NCBI RefSeq assembly: GCF_024198175.1
Contig: NZ_JAJVKV010000005.1
Location: forward strand, 558,001-622,000
DNA length: 64,000 nucleotides
Direction of reading: 5' to 3'
Origin: Pyxidicoccus xibeiensis
Lineage (GTDB): Bacteria; Myxococcota; Myxococcia; Myxococcales; Myxococcaceae
Shown: in pieces, positions 38,854-45,788 of the stretch
Layout: the number at the start of each line of letters is the position of its first letter
Position numbering within the stretch: position 1 is the first letter of the stretch
Position numbers and translations under genes: made by a program
The notes under the pieces: model-generated
The model's database searches: none
What the model was told of the DNA's origin: nothing
The model's input: the letters and a program-made list of their open reading frames with translations, nothing else

Positions 38854-40380
38854 ATGACTGCTCAGATGAACAGGGCCGCCCACCTGCTATGGGCTCTCGC
38901 GGGACTGGCGCTGGTGGCCGGGCTTGCTTCGTGGCTCCACCGCCATGCGTCGCTCGGCGCGGGCTCCTCCCTGGAGCTGGGCAAGCTCTACCTCCAGTCC
39001 GCGATGAGCCCGCTGCTGGTGGGGACGGTGAGCGGGGCGCTCGTGCTGGGCCTCGCGTCCGTGGCGGTGGGCGCGCTTCCCAACAAGCCCCGGGCCTTCG
39101 TGTCACGCAAGCCGACGCTGTCCCCGCTCGCGGTGGTCAACGAGGACGTGCACACCGCCGCGCGGGAGATGATTCTGGAGCTGGGGCGGCACCTGCGCGT
39201 CATGGCCCGGCGGCCGGAGCCGGACATCATCGCCATCATGGAGCTGCTCATGGAGGGGGCGATGCGCGTGGTCGCCAGCGACGTGCACATCCACCCGCTG
39301 GAGGAGGGCACCCGCATCGCCTTCCGGGTGCACGGCATGCTGGAGCAGGTGATTGTCTTTCCGCGCGAGCACCACTCACGGCTCGTCAACCGCGTGAAGG
39401 TCCTGGCGAAGCTCCCGCTGTACCAGCTCGACAAGCCCCAGGACGGGCACTTCCCGCTCTCCTCGCAGGACGGCCCCGCGGACATCCGCGTCTCCATCCT
39501 CCCCACCAACCACGGTGAGGCGGTGGCGCTGCGCATCGCGCGCAGTGGCATGAAGCTGCCGCAGTTGGCCACGCTCGGCTTCCCCGAGGCCCTGCTGGAG
39601 CGGTACCAGCAGATCCTGGCGCTGCCCCAGGGCCTCATCCTGGTGGCGGGCGCCACCGGCAGCGGCAAGACGACGTCGCTGTACGCCTCGCTGGGCCACA
39701 TCCAGGCGTCGCGCGGGCAGCTCACCCGCATCGCCACCATCGAGGACCCCATCGAGTTCGACGTGCCCCTCTTCGCGCAGACGCAGGTCAACTCCGAGCA
39801 GGGCTTCACCTTCGCCCAGGGCCTGCGCGCGGTGCTGCGCCAGGACCCCAACGTCATCATGGTGGGCGAGATTCGCGACCCGGAGACGGCGCGCACGGCC
39901 ATCCAGGCCGGCCTGAGCGGCCACCTCCTGCTCAGCACCATCCACGCCAACTCGGCCGCGGGCGCGTTCAACCGCCTCATCGAGATGGGCGTGGAGCCCT
40001 TCCTCCTCGCGTCCTCGACGGCGGCCACGCTGTCCCAGCGACTGGTGCGGGGGCTCTGCCCGCACTGCCGCACCGAGCAGGCCCTGACGCCCGAGGACGC
40101 GGTGCGGCTGGACGCGGCGGGCATCGCGCGGGGCGTCTTCTACGGGCCGGTGGGCTGCGAGCGGTGTGACGGCAGCGGCTACCTGGGACGCACGGCCATC
40201 TACGAGATGCTCCCCGTCACCCCGGCCATCCGCGACGCCATCAACGCCAAGGTGCCCAGCGCCCGCATCCAGGAGATTGCCGTCCGCGAGGGCATGGTGC
40301 CGCTGCTGGCCGCGGGCGTCGAGCGCGCGCGCACCGGGGCGACGACGCTGCGAGAAGTGTTCCGGGTGGTTGGTGGCTGA
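38854..40380 (+). CDS. Membrane-anchored GspE/PilB-type secretion ATPase
   Basis: The 508-residue protein has all motor motifs of type II secretion/type IV pilus ATPases: SDVHIHPLEEG, Walker A GATGSGKTT, Asp box TIEDPIEF, Walker B VIMVGEIRDPETA, the His box LSTIHANSA, and a C-terminal tetracysteine zinc module (LCPHC ... GCERC). Unusually, the N-terminal MshEN/GspE-N domain is absent and replaced by two TM helices (about 8-25 and 50-72), so the ATPase is itself membrane-bound. No gsp or pil genes are adjacent; the neighbour is a one-TM PEGA protein. No good ribosome-binding site is visible before the ATG. It may power a distant machine or a stand-alone membrane process. Confidence 0.9.
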   Translation: MTAQMNRAAHLLWALAGLALVAGLASWLHRHASLGAGSSLELGKLYLQSAMSPLLVGTVSGALVLGLASVAVGALPNKPRAFVSRKPTLSPLAVVNEDVHTAAREMILELGRHLRVMARRPEPDIIAIMELLMEGAMRVVASDVHIHPLEEGTRIAFRVHGMLEQVIVFPREHHSRLVNRVKVLAKLPLYQLDKPQDGHFPLSSQDGPADIRVSILPTNHGEAVALRIARSGMKLPQLATLGFPEALLERYQQILALPQGLILVAGATGSGKTTSLYASLGHIQASRGQLTRIATIEDPIEFDVPLFAQTQVNSEQGFTFAQGLRAVLRQDPNVIMVGEIRDPETARTAIQAGLSGHLLLSTIHANSAAGAFNRLIEMGVEPFLLASSTAATLSQRLVRGLCPHCRTEQALTPEDAVRLDAAGIARGVFYGPVGCERCDGSGYLGRTAIYEMLPVTPAIRDAINAKVPSARIQEIAVREGMVPLLAAGVERARTGATTLREVFRVVGG

Positions 40381-40404
40381 GCCCAGCGGGTGGAGTGACG
40401 ACAG

Positions 40405-41088
40405 ATGAGCAACGCGCAAGAACCCAGGAACGGGATGCCCGCTGGCGACGACTCGGACCGTGACAACTGGTCCTCGTCCCTGATGGGGCGCACCGACGAG
40501 CTGCGCCACGTCCAGTCGCAGTCGGACGCGCCGGTGGCCGGGACGCCGTCCCGTGCAGCTGCGCCGGCAGGCCCGGGCGGGGCCGCGCAGGCGCCGTCGC
40601 GGAAGGTGAACATGGAGGCCTTCGCGCCTCCGCCGCCTCCGCCGAGGCCCGTGCTGGCGGCGCTGAAGCTCGGCTCCGCGGCCTGTACGCTGGTGGCGGC
40701 GCTGGTGCTGGTGCTGCCCGAGCTCCAGCGCTTCGGAGCGGGCCCCGAGGAGCCCGCGCTGCGCATCGAGACGACGCTGGCGCCGAGCTTCGACGCGCCC
40801 ACGAAGGTGCGTGAGGGGGAGGTGGGGGAGCAGCGGGCCGCCATCGAGGGAGGCATCCTCCTCATGGCCGACTCCGAGCCCTCCGGTGCCTCGGTGAGCG
40901 TGGACGGCGTGAAGCAGGGCGTCACGCCCGTGTCGCTGACGCTGGACTGCGCGCCCGGAGCGCCGCTGCGCGTGCAGTTCTCCCGGCGGGGCTACGACAC
41001 CCTGGAGCACGCCACGCGCTGCCAGGCGGACTCCATGACGAAGCTCTCCGCGCGACTGCGCAAGGCCCGGGGCGGCGCCAAGCCCTGA
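40405..41088 (+). CDS. PEGA-domain membrane protein
   Basis: The 227-residue protein has a disordered Pro/Ala-rich N-terminus (1-80), one TM helix (about 84-103) and an extracytoplasmic PEGA domain (about 150-215; LMADSEPSGASVSVDGVKQG and TPVSLTLDCAPG). PEGA domains are surface-layer-like beta modules often fused to Ser/Thr kinases. It lies 24 nt downstream of the GspE-like ATPase gene, likely the same transcript, so it may be its periplasm-facing partner. Confidence 0.82.
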   Translation: MSNAQEPRNGMPAGDDSDRDNWSSSLMGRTDELRHVQSQSDAPVAGTPSRAAAPAGPGGAAQAPSRKVNMEAFAPPPPPPRPVLAALKLGSAACTLVAALVLVLPELQRFGAGPEEPALRIETTLAPSFDAPTKVREGEVGEQRAAIEGGILLMADSEPSGASVSVDGVKQGVTPVSLTLDCAPGAPLRVQFSRRGYDTLEHATRCQADSMTKLSARLRKARGGAKP

Positions 41089-41119
41089 GGTGGACTTTCC
41101 GGCGCGGCCCGGTCTGTCT

Positions 41120-41335
41120 TCAGGACGGGTTGCGCAGCCACCCGGCGCTGAGGCTCAGGGCGCGGCACAGCGCGACGAGGGTGGGCATGCTGGGCAGCAG
41201 CTTGCCCCGCTCGATGCGCACGTACGCCTCCGGCGCAAGTCCGGCCGCGTCCGCCACCTGCGCCAGGGTGAGCCCGGCCCGCAGCCGTGCGCCTCGCAAG
41301 CCGACTCCCACCTGACACGCCACTGCTTCGTCCAT
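41120..41335 (-). CDS. Small XRE-family helix-turn-helix regulator
   Basis: The 71-residue protein is a single lambda-Cro/XRE HTH: LRGARLRAGLTLAQVADAAG, then PEAYVRIERGKLLPSMPTLV. ATG 41,335 has GGAGGT 3-4 nt upstream. It starts 34 nt after the histidine kinase stop and is probably the last gene of the five-gene leftward operon that begins with the penicillin-binding protein. Lacking a ligand domain, it may autoregulate this operon. Confidence 0.85.
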   Translation of the reverse strand: MDEAVACQVGVGLRGARLRAGLTLAQVADAAGLAPEAYVRIERGKLLPSMPTLVALCRALSLSAGWLRNPS

Positions 41336-41369
41336 GGGACCTCCCGCCTCCAGGCAGGAGTGACATACC

Positions 41370-43049
41370 TCAGGGGTTGGACTGGCGGAAGTGGGCCAGG
41401 CCCTCGGCGCGGGGCAGCACCACGCTGAAGCGGGCGCCCTGGCCGGGCTCGCCGCCCACGTCCAGCTTGCCGCCGTGCTCCTGGAGGATGCGCGCGGCAA
41501 TGGCCAGCCCCAGCCCGGTGCCGCCGTCCTTGGTGGTGAAGTAGGGCTCGAAGATGCGGGCGCGGTGCTCGGGGGGAATGCCCGGGCCGCTGTCCTCCAC
41601 CTCGATGATGGCGTCCGCGTCGGTGCCCTTCACCCGCACGCGCAGCGCGCCGCCCTTGTCCTTCATCGCCTCCTCGGCGTTCTTCACCAGGTTGACCAGC
41701 ACCTGCGTGAGCTGGTCCCTGTCCACCTTCGCCACCACCCCCGTCTGGAGGGCGGGGAGAATCTGGATGCCCTCCGGCGGCGTGGCGTACAGCGCCAGCA
41801 CGCTCTGCGCGAGCTCGCCCAGGTCCACCGGCGCGAGCTGCGGCTTGGGCATCCGCGCGAAGCGGCTGAACTCGTCGACGATGCGCCGCAGCCGGTCCAC
41901 CTCTTCCAGCACCACGCCCGCGCTCTCCTTGAACATGTCCGGGAAGCGCGGGTGGCGCGCGTCCTGCGCGGCCAGCAGCGTCTCCAGCGACATGCGGATG
42001 GGCGTGAGCGGGTTCTTGATTTCATGCGCCAGCCGCCGCGCCACCTCCTGCCACGCGGCGATGCGCTCGCTGGCCACCAGTCGCTCCGTGGTGGCTCGCA
42101 GCTCTCCCGTCATGCGGTTGAACGTCCGCACCAGCTCGCCCACCTCTCCGCTGGCTTCCACCGCCACCTGCGCGTCCAGCGCGCCCTCCGCCACGCGCCG
42201 GGCGCCCTCGGTGAGCGCCTCCACCGGCCGCGTCATCCACCGAGAGACCAGCAGGCCGAGCAGCACCGCGAAGGTGCCGCCCAGGCCGGCCAGCAGAAGG
42301 AAGGCGCGCATCACGCCCTGCTCGGCCTCGCGCGCGGCGGCGCGGCTGAACACGAGCTTCACCGTGACGGCTTCTCCCAGCGGCAGTGCGCGCTCCACCG
42401 TTGGCGGCTCGGCGGCGCCGGCCCGGGCGAGCTCGGAGTCTCCGGACACCACGGACACCTGGGCCTGCGTCAGCCGCGACAGGTGCTGCGCCAGGCCCTC
42501 GTCCAGCAGCACGCCGCCCACCGCCCACAGGCGCAGGTCCCCGTAGTCCACCGGACGCGCGGTGACGAGCGCGGGCAGCTGACGGAGGCCGGAGGGGGTG
42601 CGCACATCCACGCGCACCGGCACGGGCTTCGGAGATTTCTCGCGCGTCACCGCGAAGAGGACGGGGTCCGGGTCTCCGCGCCGTGCCGGCAGGTGGCCGG
42701 AGGACAGCACCGTGCCATTCCGGTCGAAGAGGGCGAGCACGGACAGGCCGCGGCTGCGCATCAGCGCCTCGGCGGTGCCGGCCTGGATGGCGCGGGTGGG
42801 GCGCTCGCGGGCCTCACGTGCCAGGTCCTCCATGGCGGGGCTGTCCACCAGCTCCTCCACCGCGCGGCGGGCGGTGGCGGCGGAGCGCTCCAGTGACTCC
42901 TGCGCGGAGGTGGTGGCCGCCTCCATGCGCGCGTCCAGCTCGCGCGACAGCGTGTCGCGCAGCCGGGTGAGGGTGGTGGGCACCACCACCGCGAGTGGCA
43001 CCAGGGCCAGCAGGGCGAAGGCGAGCGCCAGCCGCGTCCTCAGGCGCAT
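41370..43049 (-). CDS. Membrane histidine kinase, NtrY-like
   Basis: The 559-residue protein starts at ATG 43,049 behind GAGGAGG. It has TM1 (about 7-28), a periplasmic sensor (about 30-245), TM2 (about 247-270), HAMP (about 270-320), the H-box with His342 (RLAHEIKNPLTPIRMSLE), N-box NLVKNAEEAMKD, and G boxes DSGPGIP and GGTGLGLAIAARI. The sequence around the H-box (NPLTPI) is typical of the NtrY/AtoS group, whose partners are sigma54 activators; none is encoded next to it. It follows the solute-binding-like gene by 10 nt, so the binding protein may feed its sensor domain. Confidence 0.93.
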   Translation of the reverse strand: MRLRTRLALAFALLALVPLAVVVPTTLTRLRDTLSRELDARMEAATTSAQESLERSAATARRAVEELVDSPAMEDLAREARERPTRAIQAGTAEALMRSRGLSVLALFDRNGTVLSSGHLPARRGDPDPVLFAVTREKSPKPVPVRVDVRTPSGLRQLPALVTARPVDYGDLRLWAVGGVLLDEGLAQHLSRLTQAQVSVVSGDSELARAGAAEPPTVERALPLGEAVTVKLVFSRAAAREAEQGVMRAFLLLAGLGGTFAVLLGLLVSRWMTRPVEALTEGARRVAEGALDAQVAVEASGEVGELVRTFNRMTGELRATTERLVASERIAAWQEVARRLAHEIKNPLTPIRMSLETLLAAQDARHPRFPDMFKESAGVVLEEVDRLRRIVDEFSRFARMPKPQLAPVDLGELAQSVLALYATPPEGIQILPALQTGVVAKVDRDQLTQVLVNLVKNAEEAMKDKGGALRVRVKGTDADAIIEVEDSGPGIPPEHRARIFEPYFTTKDGGTGLGLAIAARILQEHGGKLDVGGEPGQGARFSVVLPRAEGLAHFRQSNP

Positions 43050-43059
43050 GGGGGCCTCC

Positions 43060-44427
43060 TCACGGACGTCCTCCAGGCACCGCGCCCTCGGGCGGCAGCA
43101 GGAAGAGGCCATCCAGCGCGGGCAGGCCCTGCGCGTCCAGCTTGAGGCCGCCCACTTCCGGGGCCAGGCGCAGACCCATCGCCTGCGCGTACAGCGGCAC
43201 CAGCGGCAGCGTCGGCGCCAGCGCCAGCGCCCGCTCCCGCGCGCGGGCATCCCGGGCCCCCGCGTCCGCAATCGCGCCGATGGCGGGCAGCTCCACGCCG
43301 AGCAAATCCCTCCGCCCGGCCGCGTCCAGCACCACGCCCAGCGCGGGGCCGGGAACGCCGGGCAGCAGCAGTGCGTGCAGCATCAGCTCGAAGTCTCCCG
43401 AGGCCCACCGGGCGCGCAGCGCCGCGCGGGACATCGGCTCCAGCGCCACGGTGTAGCCCCGCTCGTGCAGCTTCACCTGGATGCGCTCGGCCACCGCGCG
43501 CTGGTCATCCAGGGCGGCGTCATAAAGGAGCGTCACCGAGCGCGGCGGCCCGGCGGGCGCCGTGGGCCGGGGCCGGGGCCCCTGCTGCAGCAGCGAGGGC
43601 GGCAGCAGGTGCGGCATGGGCACCGCTGGCGCACGGACGAAGAGGCGGGTGAGGTCCTCCCGGTCGATGGCGCTCTCCACCGCCTGCCGGAAGTCCGCGG
43701 GCAGCCGCCGGGGCGAGAAGGCCAGGTACGTGGCGTAGAAGGCCGCGCCCGCCACGGCGTCCGTCTCCGTCCCGACGTCCAGCTCCACCTGCACCTGCCG
43801 CGAGGACCACAGCCGCGCCAGGCCCCGGTCATCCGTGGCGGTGAGCAGCAGCCGATCCAGGTACGGACGGCCCTGGGGCCACGCCGTCTGGGCCCCGAGC
43901 GCGCCACGGCCCGCGGCGCTGAAGGGGCCGAAGGCCGCTGAAGACACGGGCGCCGCCAGCGCCGGGTGGCACAGCGCGCGCTCCAGGTCCGGCCAGGGGA
44001 AGGCGAGCATCAGGTCCAGCGTGGCGCCGCTGGCGGCCACCTGCCGGCCCTCGCCCCGCAGCGGGAAGAGCAGGGCGCGGTAGGGCGACGCACCCTCGGT
44101 GCTGGACAGCCGCATCCACGCGCGAGCCATCGCGCTCGCGGCCGTCGGGCTGGGCAGGACGATTCGCACCGCCTGCGACGTGGGGCGGGACAGCTCCCGG
44201 GCCAGCTCGGGCCGCACGGCCCCCTCGGGCGAGACGCGGCACACCGGGCGCGACAGCAGGCCCAGCAGGGTGGCCTCCAGGGGCGTGTCGGCGAGCGCGG
44301 GCTCACCCACCTCGGGCGGGCCCGCGTGGGCCACGCGCAGCTCCCCTCCATAACGGGGCCGGCCGGCCGCCAGCGCGGACATGGAGGAGAGGAGGACGAC
44401 ACACGCGAGGGCGGAGCGGAGCATCAT
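43060..44427 (-). CDS. Family 5 extracellular solute-binding-like protein
   Basis: The 455-residue secreted protein has a signal peptide (ALACVVLLSSMSALAA) and the outline of peptide/nickel-binding proteins of family SBP5: PRYGGELRVAH at the mature start, FRQAVESAIDREDL in the middle, and VTLLYDAALDDQRAVAERIQ followed by LHERGYTVALEPM (the QxxLxxxGI-like segment). The domain is shorter than OppA (about 520) with reduced loops. No ABC permease or ATPase gene is nearby, so a sensory or chaperone role for the adjacent histidine kinase is as likely as transport. The ATG overlaps the stop of the FG-GAP gene (ATGA). Confidence 0.75.
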   Translation of the reverse strand: MMLRSALACVVLLSSMSALAAGRPRYGGELRVAHAGPPEVGEPALADTPLEATLLGLLSRPVCRVSPEGAVRPELARELSRPTSQAVRIVLPSPTAASAMARAWMRLSSTEGASPYRALLFPLRGEGRQVAASGATLDLMLAFPWPDLERALCHPALAAPVSSAAFGPFSAAGRGALGAQTAWPQGRPYLDRLLLTATDDRGLARLWSSRQVQVELDVGTETDAVAGAAFYATYLAFSPRRLPADFRQAVESAIDREDLTRLFVRAPAVPMPHLLPPSLLQQGPRPRPTAPAGPPRSVTLLYDAALDDQRAVAERIQVKLHERGYTVALEPMSRAALRARWASGDFELMLHALLLPGVPGPALGVVLDAAGRRDLLGVELPAIGAIADAGARDARARERALALAPTLPLVPLYAQAMGLRLAPEVGGLKLDAQGLPALDGLFLLPPEGAVPGGRP

Positions 44428-45788
44428 GGCGTCCCCTGGCGCAGGAGGAACAGCTCACCGGTGCCATCCGGCTTCGTCAGGCCCACCACCACCTCGCGGC
44501 GCTTGTCGCCGTCCAGGTCGGCCGTCACCACGTACAGCGCGCGGCCCGGAGGCAGTGCCCCCTGCCACAGCGGCTCGTGCGCGGTGGGGTCCTCCCTCGT
44601 GGCCGCGAACACGCGCAGCACGTCCGGCGAAGGCTGGAGCTGGGGCGACGTGGTGAGCAGCTCCGCCGCGCCGTCGTTGTCCAGGTCGCCCAGCGCGCTG
44701 CCCGCGCCCAGTCCACTCAGCCGCGTGGGCGCGGCGCCCGCGCGCGGGTAGAGGGACGCGGCTCCCTCCGGGTGCACGAAGAGCAGCTGCGGCGGGACGA
44801 GGCTCGCGGTGGTGAAGGGCGCGGGCACCACCTGCGAGCGCCCGTCCGCCAGCCGCACCTCCGGCGCGAAGGCCGTCTGCCCGGGAACGAAGGCCCCGCG
44901 CTCGGCTGGCCCCAGCGGCGCCGCCTCCAGCGTCCCCAGGGGCCGCAGCGCGCCACGTGCCTTCTCCAGCGCCAGCACCTCCCCATGCGCATGCCGGGTG
45001 CTCCACGCGGCCAGCCTCGGCGGCCCCGGCAGCACGGCCAGCGCGCCGAAGGGCTCGCGGGTGGTGGTGGCGGAGAAGGGCAGTGCGTCCAGCTCCCGGC
45101 GTGCCAGCAGCTTGCCGTCCGCGGCGAACACGGACACGTCGTGCTCCGTGAGGGCGGCGACCTCGTCCCGGCCGTCCCCATCCAGGTCTCCGGCGGCCAG
45201 CGCCGCCAGCGGGAACTCCAGCCGCGCCATCACCGCGCCCACCAGGCGCATGCCCCGGGCGGTGGTGCCCGGCGTGGCGGGCGTCGACGTGGCGCCCACC
45301 GACGCCAGCGCCAGCACGGCCGCGTCCGCCTCCACGGCCCGCACCAGCGCGGCGGCGGGCTTCGGCGGACGCGTGGGCGTGCGGCCGGACCAGAAGTTGA
45401 CCCAGGTGCCCACCACGTCGCCACGGGCGCGCAGCTCGCCGCCGTCCACGTCCAGCGTGAGGCGCACCAGCGTGCGGGCCCCCTGCGCGCGGGCGGCCGC
45501 CTCGGCGGCCTCGGCGGTGGGCGCGTCCACCACCACTGGCGCCAGCCCCGCGGCGGACAGCCGCGCCGCCAGCACGGTGGCCACGGCGCGCCGCAGCTCG
45601 GCCGAGCCTCCCGACAGGTGCAGCGCCACGGGGGCCTCGGCGGGCACCGCGCGCACCTCGTCCGCCAGCGACTTCGCGAGGCGGTCGACGGCGGAGGCGT
45701 CCTGTGTGGGGGTGGGGGCGGGCGTCTGGGGCGCGGCGCCGGCCGCGAGCGCGGCCAGCAGTGGGGCGAGGAGCAGGGCTCGGCTCAC
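44424..45788 (-). CDS. Secreted FG-GAP/VCBS-repeat protein
   Basis: GTG 45,788 overlaps the stop of the penicillin-binding protein gene (GTGA) and gives an immediate signal peptide (RALLLAPLLAALAAGAAP). The 454-residue protein has an alpha-beta N-terminal domain (about 30-160) that resembles the nucleotide-fold start of TolB/CsgG-type lipoproteins only loosely. Repeated FG-GAP-like calcium motifs follow: DLDGDGRDEVAAL, DLDNDGAAELL and DLDGDKRREVVVGL, suggesting a beta-propeller. Coupled on both sides (GTGA upstream, ATGA downstream), so made in step with the PBP and the binding protein. Confidence 0.8.
   Translation of the reverse strand: MSRALLLAPLLAALAAGAAPQTPAPTPTQDASAVDRLAKSLADEVRAVPAEAPVALHLSGGSAELRRAVATVLAARLSAAGLAPVVVDAPTAEAAEAAARAQGARTLVRLTLDVDGGELRARGDVVGTWVNFWSGRTPTRPPKPAAALVRAVEADAAVLALASVGATSTPATPGTTARGMRLVGAVMARLEFPLAALAAGDLDGDGRDEVAALTEHDVSVFAADGKLLARRELDALPFSATTTREPFGALAVLPGPPRLAAWSTRHAHGEVLALEKARGALRPLGTLEAAPLGPAERGAFVPGQTAFAPEVRLADGRSQVVPAPFTTASLVPPQLLFVHPEGAASLYPRAGAAPTRLSGLGAGSALGDLDNDGAAELLTTSPQLQPSPDVLRVFAATREDPTAHEPLWQGALPPGRALYVVTADLDGDKRREVVVGLTKPDGTGELFLLRQGTP

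Noticed and set aside
43060..44427. An ABC peptide importer locus
   Set aside because: No permease or ATPase gene accompanies the solute-binding-like protein.
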